From positions 1,116,001-1,180,000 of the forward strand of contig NZ_CP046046.1 in assembly GCF_009676705.1 (NCBI RefSeq): 64,000 nt of DNA, given 5' to 3'. Origin of the DNA: Spiribacter sp. 2438. GTDB lineage: Bacteria; Pseudomonadota; Gammaproteobacteria; Nitrococcales; Nitrococcaceae. The notes under the pieces are model-generated. The model was given only the letters and a program-made list of their open reading frames with translations, had not been told where the DNA came from and did no database searches. The position numbers and the translations under genes are program-made. Positions 25,262-35,100 of this stretch are shown one piece after another; positions within the stretch are counted from its first letter, which is position 1; each line of letters starts with the position of its first letter.

Positions 25262-26977
25262 ATGACCTCAAAGCCCATTGCCTTCTCGCGTCTCACGGTT
25301 CTATTTGGCAGCTTACTGCTGGCCCTGGTCACGGCCCGGGCCGACGATCCTCCGCAGCCCGGCATGGTGGCCGCGGCCCATCCGCTGGCCACGGAAGCGG
25401 GTGTCGAGATGCTGGAGGCCGGCGGCACGGCGATTGATGCCGCCATCGCCATTCAGGCGGTGCTGACGCTGGTGGAGCCCCAGTCCAGCGGCATCGGCGG
25501 TGGGGCCTTTCTGCTGCACTACGCCAGCCAGTCAGCCCGCGTCCAGGCCTATGATGGCCGGGAGACGGCCCCCTCGGCGATCGAGCCCGATCACTTTCTC
25601 ACCGAGTCCGGCACACCCATGAATTTTCTGGACGCGGTCCCCGGCGGTCAGGCGGTGGGCGTCCCGGGCACCCTGCGAATGCTGGACCGGGCCCACCAGG
25701 AACACGGCGCCCTGCCCTGGGAGGCGCTTTTTCAGCCAGCCATTCGCCTCGCTGAGCAGGGTTTTGAGGTCACCCCCCGTCTCGCCGACATGCTGCGAAT
25801 TGATCTGCCACTGGATGCCTTCGAGCCCATGGCGGGGTATTTCTTCCCCGACGGCGAACCCGTCAGCGCCGGGATGACCCTGACCAACCCGGGCCTCGCA
25901 GAGACGCTGACTCACATTGCCAATCACGGCGCGGACGCCTTTTATGAGGGCCCCATCGCCGAATCCATCGTCGCGGCGGTTCAGGCCAACGGGGGCAAGC
26001 TCACCCAGGACGACATGGCGGGCTACCAGGCCCTCGAGCGGGAGCCGGTCTGCCGATCCATTGCCGACCACTCCATCTGCGGCATGCCCTTGCCCAGCAG
26101 CGGTGGCATGACCGTTTTGCAGATTCTCAGCCTGCTGGAGCGGGCCAGTGCCGAGGTCGACGATCCAACCCCCCTGACCCGGGCCCATTTGCTGCTGGAG
26201 GCCTCCCGGCTTGGCTTTGCGGACCGGAACGAATATCTCGGCGACGCGGATTTTGTGGAGGTCCCGGTCGACACCCTGCTGAGCAATGACTACCTCACCG
26301 AGCGCGCGGCGCTGATCTCACCGACCCAATCCTTGGGCACGGCATCCCCCGGACTGAACGAGCCGGACAGCGCCATGAGCAGAGCCAAGCAAATCAACCA
26401 CTCCACCAGCCACCTCAGCGTGCTGGACGCCCGGGGCAATGCCGTCTCCATGACCAGCTCCATTGAAATGCCCTTCGGCTCCCGCCTGATGGTGGGGGGC
26501 TTTCTGCTCAATAATCAGCTGACGGATTTTCGGTTTGATCCCGAAGCGGCGGACGGCCGCCCTCACCCCAACCGGGTCCAGCCCGGCAAGCGGCCCCTGT
26601 CCTCCATGTCGCCGGTGATTGCGCTGGACGCGGACCACCAGCCCCGTCTGATCATTGGCTCGCCCGGGGGCACGCGGATCATCGGCTATGTGGCCCAGCG
26701 CATGGCTGATGTCCTGATGGCGGGCGATGATGTCCAGACCGCCATTGAAGCCGGCAGTCTGATCAATCGCAACGATGTCACGGAACTCGAGGCCGACACC
26801 CCGGCCGAAACATTGCGCCCGGGCCTGGAAGCGCTGGGCCACGAGGTGGAAATCCGCGCCCTGACCAGTGGCCTGCACGGCATTGAGCGTCTGCCCGATG
26901 GGCAGATCCGCGGCGGCGCCGATCTCCGGCGTGAGGGAGTGGTGATTGAGGTAATGCCGCGGGTTTATCAAAAATAG
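25262..26977 (+). CDS. ggt: Gamma-glutamyltransferase, periplasmic
   Basis: Protein of 571 aa from the ATG at 25262; a TTG 12 nt earlier is in frame. A signal peptide (LTVLFGSLLLALVTARA, about 11-27) sends it to the periplasm. The N-terminal block GMVAAAHPLATEAGVEMLEA and the glycine-rich SSGIGGGAFLLHY are typical of the family. Autocatalytic cleavage would occur before Thr382 in HSTSHLSVLD, creating the small subunit and its nucleophile. PLSSMSPV and GSPGGTRI form the gamma-glutamyl pocket. It hydrolyses glutathione and other gamma-glutamyl compounds or transfers the glutamyl group to amino acids. No strong ribosome-binding site is visible. Confidence 0.92.
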   Translation: MTSKPIAFSRLTVLFGSLLLALVTARADDPPQPGMVAAAHPLATEAGVEMLEAGGTAIDAAIAIQAVLTLVEPQSSGIGGGAFLLHYASQSARVQAYDGRETAPSAIEPDHFLTESGTPMNFLDAVPGGQAVGVPGTLRMLDRAHQEHGALPWEALFQPAIRLAEQGFEVTPRLADMLRIDLPLDAFEPMAGYFFPDGEPVSAGMTLTNPGLAETLTHIANHGADAFYEGPIAESIVAAVQANGGKLTQDDMAGYQALEREPVCRSIADHSICGMPLPSSGGMTVLQILSLLERASAEVDDPTPLTRAHLLLEASRLGFADRNEYLGDADFVEVPVDTLLSNDYLTERAALISPTQSLGTASPGLNEPDSAMSRAKQINHSTSHLSVLDARGNAVSMTSSIEMPFGSRLMVGGFLLNNQLTDFRFDPEAADGRPHPNRVQPGKRPLSSMSPVIALDADHQPRLIIGSPGGTRIIGYVAQRMADVLMAGDDVQTAIEAGSLINRNDVTELEADTPAETLRPGLEALGHEVEIRALTSGLHGIERLPDGQIRGGADLRREGVVIEVMPRVYQK

Positions 26978-27028
26978 CGTGCCTGCCCTCAATGGACTGA
27001 ACGCCTACATCCAGGGAGGATACTCAAC

Positions 27029-27697
27029 ATGACCCTGACCTATGACGACCTGAAACAGCGCCACCGGGCCCTGCGGGATGGCTTTGAGCCCTCGCTGTCG
27101 TTGCGGGTTCACCGGGCGTTGAGCTGGCTGCAACGGGCGGAACAGGAAGCGGACGACCCGGACGCGCAATTCATCTTCCTGTGGATCGCGTTCAATGCGG
27201 CCTATGCCAATGAAATCCCCACGGAGATGGTCACCACCCCGGAGCAATCCCGCTTTCTGCAGTACCTGCAGCGCCTGGTCCAGGTGGATCAGGAAAAGCG
27301 ACTCTACAAGCTGATCTGGGAGCAGTTCCCCGGCTCCGTCCGGTTGCTTCTGGACAATCCCTACGTCTTCAAGCCCTTCTGGCGCTTTCAAAACGGCGAG
27401 ATCGACGAAACCGAATGGACACGGGCTTTCGAGAGGGCCCGCTCCGCCGCCCGTTACGCCGTCTCGGAAGGGGACTCGTACAAGGTGCTCTCCATTGTCT
27501 TTCAGCGCCTGTACGTGCTGCGCAATCAGATCGTCCACGGCGGCTCAACCTGGAATGGCAGCGTCAACCGCGCCCAGGTCACCGACGGTGCCCGCATCAT
27601 GGGGAGCCTGGTGCCATTAATCATCGATCTGCTCATGGAGCACCCGGATGAAGACTGGGGGATGCCCATTTATCCGGTGGTCTCGGAGCCGGTCTAG
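27029..27697 (+). CDS. HEPN-domain protein
   Basis: Protein of 222 aa; the ATG at 27029 has AGGGAGGA upstream. It is all-helical by composition, with the HEPN ribonuclease signature R-x4-H as RNQIVH at residues 165-170, followed by GG as in many HEPN proteins. A conserved N-terminal segment (FIFLWIAFNAAYANE, about 48-62) is typical of the apply-rich HEPN group found near mobile and defence genes. HEPN proteins with this motif are often metal-independent RNases acting as toxins or antiviral effectors. No nucleotidyltransferase (MNT) partner is adjacent, so its role is open. It lies just outside the defence island. Confidence 0.6.
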   Translation: MTLTYDDLKQRHRALRDGFEPSLSLRVHRALSWLQRAEQEADDPDAQFIFLWIAFNAAYANEIPTEMVTTPEQSRFLQYLQRLVQVDQEKRLYKLIWEQFPGSVRLLLDNPYVFKPFWRFQNGEIDETEWTRAFERARSAARYAVSEGDSYKVLSIVFQRLYVLRNQIVHGGSTWNGSVNRAQVTDGARIMGSLVPLIIDLLMEHPDEDWGMPIYPVVSEPV

Positions 27698-27746
27698 CCT
27701 GAACGTCGGGTCGGCTGATCTCGATTTCCCGCTGAATCCACATGGC

Positions 27747-28532
27747 TCACGCCACCCCTAAAATCCAGCCCTCGATTTCCGCCTCGGGGTATTCGCCGGG
27801 CCGCAGCTTCGGCTTGAGGTACCGGCCCAGGCGGCCATCCCGATCCACCTGCTGGAGCCAGGCGGCGGCGACGTAGGCATCATGCTGATCCGGCGTGCGG
27901 TCCGCCCGTGGGGTGCTTTGGCTCCAGAGCGATGGATAGACCTCGGCCAGTGCGGACCGTCCGGCGGGGATTTCCCAGCCGTCGAATGGCCAGCAATGCA
28001 GCCGATCACCGAGGGCATGGCGCAGATAGCGCACCCAGGGCAGCCCGGCGTGGGTGGATTTGGCCACCGAACCCGGAACATCGAAGTGGAAAACGGATTT
28101 TGCCCCCACCCGCTGCTCGGCAAGACGCCGCCAGCGGGCGCTGCCCATTCGGGCCTCGCCGTGACCCAGAGCGCCATCCCGAACGAAATCCACGTAAACG
28201 TGGTCGCCATCCGTGGGCCAGTGCCTTTGAAAATCATCGAGAAAGGCCGGCCAGTCCGGCGGCAGCTGATGCACTTCGAAGTAGCGCATGGGAAAGGAAA
28301 AACCATGATCGATCCCGACAAGGCTCGGCACCTCGTCGGCCAATCGCTCCACCAGCCACTCCGCAATGCCTCGGCGGGTCCAGTATTTGCGGGCCCCGGG
28401 GGGCGGCGGCACCTCCACCGGCGCCGCCCCTGCGCTCGCCTCATAAACCCGCAGCCCCTTCAGGCTGGAATCCGGCGTCTGCGCACCGGAGTAGTCGATG
28501 CCGATGTAGCGCTGAAAGGCCGCGTCTGACAT
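27747..28532 (-). CDS. DUF429-like protein (RNase H-like fold, predicted)
   Basis: Protein of 261 aa, ATG at 28532 with AGAGGAAT upstream. The start YIGIDYSGAQ is the first Asp-bearing strand of an RNase H/actin-like fold, SLVGIDHGFSFP gives a second Asp strand, and ALAEVYPSLW with PDQHDAYVAAAWL near the C-terminus is the pattern of DUF429-type proteins. Substrate unknown. It follows the YqiA-like esterase by 22 nt and is probably co-transcribed with it. Confidence 0.6.
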   Translation of the reverse strand: MSDAAFQRYIGIDYSGAQTPDSSLKGLRVYEASAGAAPVEVPPPPGARKYWTRRGIAEWLVERLADEVPSLVGIDHGFSFPMRYFEVHQLPPDWPAFLDDFQRHWPTDGDHVYVDFVRDGALGHGEARMGSARWRRLAEQRVGAKSVFHFDVPGSVAKSTHAGLPWVRYLRHALGDRLHCWPFDGWEIPAGRSALAEVYPSLWSQSTPRADRTPDQHDAYVAAAWLQQVDRDGRLGRYLKPKLRPGEYPEAEIEGWILGVA

Positions 28533-28554
28533 GCCCGGGATTCCTCTCCGCTGC

Positions 28555-29133
28555 TCAGGTGTCGCGCAGATACGCCTCAATGGGGTCCAGGGCCTCGGCC
28601 ATGTGCTCGAAGCGGTGGGAGCCGCCCTCGAACGCCAGCGGTTCAGCCAGTCCCCCGTACTGCTGAAGCGTGGCCCGGGAATCCAGCAACTCATCGGCAA
28701 GGTCCACGATCAGCTTCGGCGGAATCGCATAATCATCGGGGGCCGGCGACAGCTCATGACCGGCATAGGATTCCACAGTTTCGGGGGACAGGGTCCGCGC
28801 CGGCTGCTCCGGCAACTTGGGATTGGTCAACGAATGACCCAGATAATGCGCCAAGCCCCAGTGCGGGTCACAGCTGGGGTTGATCATGACAGCGGGACAC
28901 CGATGCCGCTGCCCCATCACCGCCGCGAAGTAGCCGCCCAGCGAAGTGCCGATGAAGGCCACCGGGCCATCGCCGCTCATGCCCGCCTCGATTTCGCGGA
29001 TCACCGTCTCCCGGGGCGCAAAGCTGTCGTAGTTGATCAAGCGCACCGTGAATCGGCGGCGCAGGTCCACGACCTTGTGATCCGTCTCCAGCGCAGCGGA
29101 ATTAAAGCCATGCAGATATTGCAGCTCAGGCAT
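28555..29133 (-). CDS. yqiA: YqiA/YcfP-family esterase (UPF0227)
   Basis: Protein of 192 aa from the ATG at 29133 (MPELQYLHGFNS) with GGAG upstream. It is a short alpha/beta hydrolase: LHGFNS oxyanion-hole motif, nucleophile elbow GTSLGGYFA with the catalytic Ser, acid residue in LIVDLADELLD, and catalytic His in GGSHRFEH. In E. coli YqiA hydrolyses short acyl esters and is encoded near parE, but its physiological role is unclear. Here it leads a two-gene unit with the DUF429-like gene. Confidence 0.82.
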   Translation of the reverse strand: MPELQYLHGFNSAALETDHKVVDLRRRFTVRLINYDSFAPRETVIREIEAGMSGDGPVAFIGTSLGGYFAAVMGQRHRCPAVMINPSCDPHWGLAHYLGHSLTNPKLPEQPARTLSPETVESYAGHELSPAPDDYAIPPKLIVDLADELLDSRATLQQYGGLAEPLAFEGGSHRFEHMAEALDPIEAYLRDT

Positions 29134-29216
29134 CGCAAGTCGCTCCATTCGACGATCCCGTCATTTTAACGCGGCAGCGGTTGGATGTCTGACCCCCGGG
29201 GGCCCTGTGTGGCCGG

Positions 29217-29963
29217 CTAGTCCGGCCGCCGGTACCAGAACCAGCTCAGACGCCGAAAGCGCCCCGCCCAGGGGAATAGCAGAAACGTCAGCACCACCAG
29301 GAAATGCTGCCACGGGGCATACCAGTCCAGTTTGCGGGCGGAGCTGACCACCGGGGGCGTGTTTAGCAGGCGGAACTCCAGGCCTTCACGCCGCCCCGCC
29401 CGGCGCAGGGCCCGGGAGTACCAGATCTCGTCGCCGGCATAGAGGCGCTCGTCGAATCCGCCGATGGCACGATGCAAATCCGCCCTGGCGAGAATGAAAC
29501 AGCCGGCGGCCACCCGAAATCGTCGCGACAGGCCGTTCCACGCCCGGGTCCCCAGCGCAAAGAACCCCGACACCGGCACATCCAGGGCAACCGTAGCGCC
29601 CGCGCCGGCGAGATCCTGATCCCGGGCCGCCCGCACCGCCACCAGATGCTCGCCGGACACCCGCGTGTCCGCATCCAGAAACAGCAGCCAGGGCGCCTGC
29701 GCGGCCTCGGCGCCGGCGTTACGCACCCGGGCGATCTTGCGCTCGGGCTCCCGGATGACCCGTACCCCCATGGCAGCGGCCACCGCTGCGGTGTCATCCG
29801 TGGAGGCGTTATCCACCACAATGACTTCGGCATGAATGCCAGCCTCGCTCAGCGCGTTGTCCAGCGCCGCAAGGGTCTCCGGCAGAAACCCGGCCTCATT
29901 CCAGGCCGGGATGACCACTGAGAGTTGGGGCTCGATCTCAGTAAGCAATGGGGACGATGCCAA
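29217..29963 (-). CDS. Family 2 glycosyltransferase
   Basis: Protein of 248 aa. The GT-A fold starts with LSVVIPAWNEAGFLPETL, has VIVVDNASTDDTAAVA, and the metal-binding LFLDADTRVS (DxD-type). Near the end GGFDERLYAGDEIWYSRAL is the acceptor-side motif of GT2 enzymes such as TagA/TuaG-like and rSAM-associated types. A C-terminal hydrophobic segment (HFLVVLTFLLFPWAG) probably touches the membrane. It overlaps the end of uppP by 26 nt, suggesting a link with undecaprenyl-phosphate-dependent glycan assembly. Confidence 0.85.
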   Translation of the reverse strand: MASSPLLTEIEPQLSVVIPAWNEAGFLPETLAALDNALSEAGIHAEVIVVDNASTDDTAAVAAAMGVRVIREPERKIARVRNAGAEAAQAPWLLFLDADTRVSGEHLVAVRAARDQDLAGAGATVALDVPVSGFFALGTRAWNGLSRRFRVAAGCFILARADLHRAIGGFDERLYAGDEIWYSRALRRAGRREGLEFRLLNTPPVVSSARKLDWYAPWQHFLVVLTFLLFPWAGRFRRLSWFWYRRPD

Positions 29964-30795
29964 GGGCCACCAGGATGGCCAGGAACCAGAGGTACCAGGA
30001 GAAGATTCGCAGCTTGGCCCGGTAGAGCAGCTTGACCACCAGCATCAGGGCCAGCGTGCCCACCACGGCGGCCACCCCCATGCCCACGGCCATGTCCAGC
30101 CAGCCCAGCCGGGTGGCGCCGCCGGCGGACTGCAACTCCATGAATTGCACCAGTGTGGCCGCCAGGATGGTGGGGATGGCCAGGAAAAAGCTGTACTCCG
30201 CGGCCCAGCGCCGTTTGAGACCGAACAGCAGCGAGGCGGCAATGGTGATGCCACTGCGGCTGATACCGGGTATCAGCGACAACCCCTGGGCGATACCAAT
30301 CCCCAGCGCGGTGGTGGGGCGAATGTCACGCAGACCCTTCGGCCGCGGCGGCAGGCGGTCGGTAATCCACAGCAGTCCGCCGGTGATGGCCAGCGTGCCG
30401 GCAATCATCTCCGGCCGCGCGAAGATGGCTTCGAAGAACAGTTTGAAGGTGATGCCGATAACGCCGGTGGCGAGCACTGACAGCGCACACAGCAGACCCA
30501 GGCGGACGGTGAGCGGCACCGGCCTGAGCTCCCGGGTCATTCGGGCCAGGCCCGCGAAGCCATCGCGAATCAACCGGAAAAGACTGCGGTGGAAAACCAC
30601 CACGATGGAAATCAGGGTGCCCACATGGACCACCAGATCGAACAGGATCATTTCGGCGCTGTCCGGCGCCGGGATATCCGCACCCGCCGCAATCAGCCAG
30701 TGTTGGGTGAGCACCAGGTGGGCGGTGGAGCTCACCGGCAGAAACATGAACGCGCCCTGGACGATGCCCAGAAGCACAACGATATATAAGGCCAC
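29938..30795 (-). CDS. uppP: Undecaprenyl-diphosphatase UppP (BacA)
   Basis: Polytopic membrane protein, 285 aa from a GTG at 30795 (GGGAGG 5 nt upstream); a TTG one codon earlier is the alternative. It dephosphorylates undecaprenyl diphosphate, recycling the carrier for peptidoglycan and other glycans. Family signatures: FLPVSSTAHLVL near 20-31 (a variant of the common LPISSSGHL) and the second re-entrant motif LIPGISRSGITIAASLLFGL. About eight hydrophobic segments are visible. It follows the NfeD-like gene by 18 nt. Confidence 0.9.
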   Translation of the reverse strand: MALYIVVLLGIVQGAFMFLPVSSTAHLVLTQHWLIAAGADIPAPDSAEMILFDLVVHVGTLISIVVVFHRSLFRLIRDGFAGLARMTRELRPVPLTVRLGLLCALSVLATGVIGITFKLFFEAIFARPEMIAGTLAITGGLLWITDRLPPRPKGLRDIRPTTALGIGIAQGLSLIPGISRSGITIAASLLFGLKRRWAAEYSFFLAIPTILAATLVQFMELQSAGGATRLGWLDMAVGMGVAAVVGTLALMLVVKLLYRAKLRIFSWYLWFLAILVALGIVPIAY

Positions 30796-30813
30796 CAAAC
30801 CCTCCCTGGTTGA

Positions 30814-31119
30814 CTAGCCCCGGTTCTCGAAGTCGTTGATGTCCTCACCGCGCCGCGCGACCCGGCCGCGCCGGCCGTACAGCCGTGACAGGGCGTACCA
30901 GATCATTAGCGCCAGCCCGACCCACAGCACGATTAGGAGAAACTCCGCGACCAGGCCATCGGCCACCCAGCCCTCGGGGATCAGCAGGGTAACCAGTGCG
31001 ACCCCCAGTGCCGAAATGCCAAATCCCAGCAAAATGTGGCCGGGGATCACCACTTCCAGAAGGGCGAAGACCACCCCGAGGGTCAGCCACGCTGACGGTG
31101 TCCAGATCAGATCGGTCAT
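30814..31119 (-). CDS. NfeD-like short membrane protein
   Basis: Protein of 101 aa with two to three hydrophobic segments (AWLTLGVVFALLEVVIPG, LGFGISALGVALVTLL, LIVLWVGLALMIWYAL) and a basic C-terminal tail. The E-x-x-x-P-G turn in the first segment is typical of the membrane part of NfeD proteins, which are partners of SPFH/stomatin proteins. The soluble OB-fold domain of longer NfeD proteins is absent. Its start overlaps the SPFH gene stop as ATGA, the usual genomic pairing. Confidence 0.82.
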   Translation of the reverse strand: MTDLIWTPSAWLTLGVVFALLEVVIPGHILLGFGISALGVALVTLLIPEGWVADGLVAEFLLIVLWVGLALMIWYALSRLYGRRGRVARRGEDINDFENRG

Positions 31120-31982
31120 TGCCGCTGTTGCGCGTCCGCCAGGATTGACGCCGCACTGACAAAGCCGTTGGAGGCGTCACCCGGGAGCATGATGAGCTTT
31201 GCGTTTTCACTCTGTGACAACTTGGTCAGCGCGTCCACCTGCAGCTTGGCAATCTGGTAGCGAAGCGCAGCCGCTCCGTCCTCGCCCACTGCCTCGGCGA
31301 TCTTGCGGTTTGCCTCGGCGGTGGCCGAGGCCATCACCTCGAGGGCCTCAGCGCGGCGGCGCTCCTCGTAGAGCTCGGCATCGGCGTTCAGCTCAACGGC
31401 TTTTTTGTCCCCTTCGGCCTTGGTCACCGTGGCGCGACGCTCACGCTCGGCATTGAGCACCTCGGCCATGGAGCGCTCGGTGCTGTCCGAGAGCCGGACG
31501 TCAATGATTTCGCTGCGGGAAATAATCACGCCGTAATCTTCGCCCGCCTCGGTCAGCGCTTCCTTGATGGCGCGATTCAGCGACGCCCGGTCCTGCTGAA
31601 TGGTGTCGAGCTCCACCTTGCCGATCTCGGAGCGCACCAGACTCATGACCAACCCAACGATGAGGTCATCCACCGAGTTGACCCGAAACACCGCGAGCTC
31701 CGGCTTGTTGATGCGGTAAACCACCAGGAGTTTGATATCAAAAACCGCGTTGTCGGCACTGATGACGTTGAGATCCACATCCTTGAGCACGCGGTCGGCG
31801 ATGGAGATATCCGAATGCACCCGATCCACAAACGGGATGATAATGTTTACCCCCGCCTCCAGCGTGCGGCGATAGGCCCCCAGACGGGTGATGACGAAAT
31901 TCCGCGACTGCGGCACGATCTTGAGGCCGGCGACCGTGAATACGATGATCGCAACGACCAGCACACCAAGAAATTCGAGCAT
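31116..31982 (-). CDS. qmcA: SPFH/band 7 protein (stomatin/QmcA-like)
   Basis: Protein of 288 aa from the ATG at 31982 (MLEFLGVLVVAIIVFTVAGL), preceded by a GAGAGA stretch. An N-terminal membrane anchor is followed by the SPFH domain (KIVPQSRNFVITRLGAYRRT to IIDVRL) and a long charged coiled coil (ERERRATVTKAEGDKKAVEL), ending in a conserved FVSAASILADAQ tail. Such proteins form large membrane-bound rings or microdomains and in E. coli QmcA interacts with FtsH-type proteases. It is paired with NfeD-like by a 4-nt overlap. It is divergent from recC across 182 nt. Confidence 0.88.
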   Translation of the reverse strand: MLEFLGVLVVAIIVFTVAGLKIVPQSRNFVITRLGAYRRTLEAGVNIIIPFVDRVHSDISIADRVLKDVDLNVISADNAVFDIKLLVVYRINKPELAVFRVNSVDDLIVGLVMSLVRSEIGKVELDTIQQDRASLNRAIKEALTEAGEDYGVIISRSEIIDVRLSDSTERSMAEVLNAERERRATVTKAEGDKKAVELNADAELYEERRRAEALEVMASATAEANRKIAEAVGEDGAAALRYQIAKLQVDALTKLSQSENAKLIMLPGDASNGFVSAASILADAQQRQ

Positions 31983-32164
31983 GAGGAGTCTCTCGTTAGC
32001 GACGGACTGGCTTAGGATCGGCCGGGCACCAGTTGTCTGGGTTACGCAATTTTTGCTTCGGGAGGATCGCACAAGCGTTAGCCGATTAATACTCCGGCGT
32101 CAAAGATTGTCGCACCAGCTCAGTATCGTGCGTCCATGACCTGCTGGCACGGAACGCCTCTTTG

Positions 32165-35100
32165 ATGGACAACGCTTTTCCCCCGGGCTTTGCCCAAATT
32201 CATGGCAATCGGCTTGAGGCTCTCCGCGATCTGGCGGTGAGTCATTTGCGTGAGCATCCGCTGGATCCCCTGGAGCACGAGACCCTGCTGATCCAGTCCA
32301 ACGGCATGGCGCAGTGGCTCAAACTGGCGTTTGCCCGGGGCGGCATTGCCGCCGCTCAGCGCTTCGTGCTGCCCCAGTCGTTTCTCTGGCAGTCCTACCG
32401 CACGGTGCTGGGGCCTGGCGAGGTCCCGGAGACCTCGCCCTTCGACAAGCACCGCCTGCAGTGGCGCATTTATCGGCTGCTGCCCGGGCTGCTCGACGCG
32501 GAGCCTGGCACCTTCGCGCCGCTGGCGAGTTTTCTGGCGGGGGATGACGATCAACGCAAGCGCCACTCCCTCGCCCGCCGACTGGCGGATCTCTTCGATC
32601 AGTATCAGGTCTACCGGCCGGACTGGCTGGCGGACTGGCTGGAGGGCCGGGATCAGCTGCGCCGGGCGCGTCACGAACTCGTCACGCTGGCCCCGGACCA
32701 GTGCTGGCAGCCCGCACTGTGGCGAGCCCTCCACGCCGACATGGGGGAATTGGCCCGCAACCTCTCCCGGCCCGGGATTCAGGAGCAGTTCATTGCGGCA
32801 CTGGACGCCGCCGAGCCCGGTGCCTTTCCCGCCCTGCCCCGGCGCATCACGGTGTTTGGGATTAATTCCATGCCCCGGCCGGTGCTGGAAGCGCTGCATG
32901 CCCTGTCCCGTCACACCCAGATCCTGCAGCTCATTCAGAACCCGTCGGGCTACTTCTGGGCGGACCTCATCGAAGACCGGGAGCTTCTCAAGCTGGACCA
33001 CCAGCGGCATCCCCGCCAGTCCGGCACACCGGGACACCCCCTGCTGGCCGCCTGGGGCAAGCAGGGCCGCGACTTTATCGGCCTGCTCGCCGAGCTGGAC
33101 CAGCCCGAGCGTTATCGGCACTGGTTTCAGTCCATCGACCTGTTCGAACCGCCGATTAAAGAAACCGACGACGTCGCCGCGGCGCCGATCCTGCAACAAC
33201 TCCAGCAGGACATCTACGAGCTCACACCGCTGCCGGCCCCCGGGGATGAGCGCCCCCTGAGCCAGGACCGTTCCATTCGCTTTCACCGGGCCCACAGCCG
33301 CCAGCGGGAGGTGGAGGTGCTCCAGGATCGCCTGCTTGACGCCTTCGCCCGGGCCGACGCCGCCGGCGAGCCCCTGCGGCCGCGGGACATCATCGTCATG
33401 GTCCCCGACGTGGACGTCTATGCGCCGGCGGTGGAAGCGGTTTTTGGCACCCTCGACCCCCGGGATAAACGCTATATCCCTTACACCATCGGTGACCGGC
33501 GCAGTCGCAGTGAAGCCCCAGTGGCGGCGGCCGTCGCCAGGCTCTGTGACCTGCCCAACGCCCGGCTCACGCTGGGGGATGTACTGGATCTGCTGGAGGT
33601 GGCGCCCTTTCGACGCCGGTTTGGACTGGCCGCCGATGACCTGGTCCTGCTGCGGCGGTGGTGCAGCGCCGCCGGGGTCCGCTGGGGGCTGGACAGCCGC
33701 CAGCGCCAGCAACTCGACCTCGACACTGAATTTGAACAGAACAGCTGGCGCTTTGGACTGCGTCGCCTGCTGCTGGGCTATGCGGTGGGCACCGGAGAGG
33801 CCTGGCAGGCCATCGAACCCTTCCCCGAGGTGGGCAGCCTGGACGCCGCCCTGCTCGGGCCCCTGCGGGCGCTGCTGGACACCCTCGAGGCCCAGCTTCA
33901 CGCCCTACAGCAACCCGGCCGGCCCCGGGACTGGGTGCAGCGCGTGGAGACCCTGCTCGACGACTGCTTCGCGCTCGAGAGCAACGAGGACCTGGCCCTT
34001 GAGGCGCGCATTAACAACGCCCTTCAGGAATGGCTCAATGCCTGTGACGAAGCGGATTTTGATGAGGCCATCCCGCTGGCCGTGGCCCGCGACGCCTGGC
34101 TTGGCGCACTGGATGACGAAGGCCCGGCGCAGCGCTTCCTGGCCGGCCGGGTGAACATCTGCACCATGATGCCCATGCGCAGCATTCCCTTTCGGATGGT
34201 TTGCCTGCTGGGCATGAACGAGGGCGAGTACCCGCGCACCAAGCCCCCGGCGGATTTCGATCTCATGGCCCGGCCCGGCCAGTACCGGCCCGGCGATCGC
34301 TCCGGCCGCGAGGACGACCGCTTCCTCTTTCTCGAGGCGCTACTGGCCGCCCGTGAGCACCTGCACATCAGCTGGATTGGCCGCAGTGCCCGGGACGACA
34401 GCGAGCAGCCCCCGTCGGTGCTGGTCAGTCAGCTGCGGGATCATCTGGACCGGGGCTGGCGGGTCGAGAACCATGACCAATCCCGCCGCGCCAGCGCCGC
34501 GCTCACCGTGGATCATCCGCTTCAGCCCTTCAGCGCGACCTACAACGATGAAGGCGAGCATTTTACTTACACCCACGAGTGGGCACGGTCCGTGGAGTCG
34601 CTCTCGTCCGCCACCGCGTCCGCCGCCCTGCCCCCGCCGGCGCTCTCCGACCCGCAGGTCCTGAGCCTGAATGACCTCAAGGAGTTTCTGCGGGATCCCC
34701 CCAAGCATTTCCTCTCCGAGCGCCTGAAACTGCGTTTTGACGCCAGCCGGGACACGACTTCGGAGACCGAGCCCTTCGAACTGGGCGGACTGGACGCTTA
34801 CCAGGCGCAGGAACGCCTGCTCGCGCCGCTGCGCCGCGACTCGATGCCGACTGACAGCACCGCGGCCATCACCCGGGCCGGCCAGTCGCTGCAGCGCAGC
34901 GGTCAACTGCCGGTGGGCGGACTGGGTCAGCGGGCGCTGGCCGACCTGACCGGCCAGGCACGACAGGCGGCGGGGCGCTGGCAAGCCTGGATGGATCAAA
35001 ATCCCACCGCCGAGCCACCCCGTGAGCTGCGTCTGTCACGACAGGTCCGAAATCAGGCCTTTGTCATCGAGGACTGGACCCGCGATCTCTACCGGCTGGC

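Noticed and set aside
23796-25271. 491-codon minus-strand open frame
   Set aside because: Antisense to the thiolase gene, which has all catalytic motifs; His/Arg/Gly-rich residues without a family.
32120-33901. 593-codon minus-strand open frame
   Set aside because: Antisense to recC; no domain pattern.
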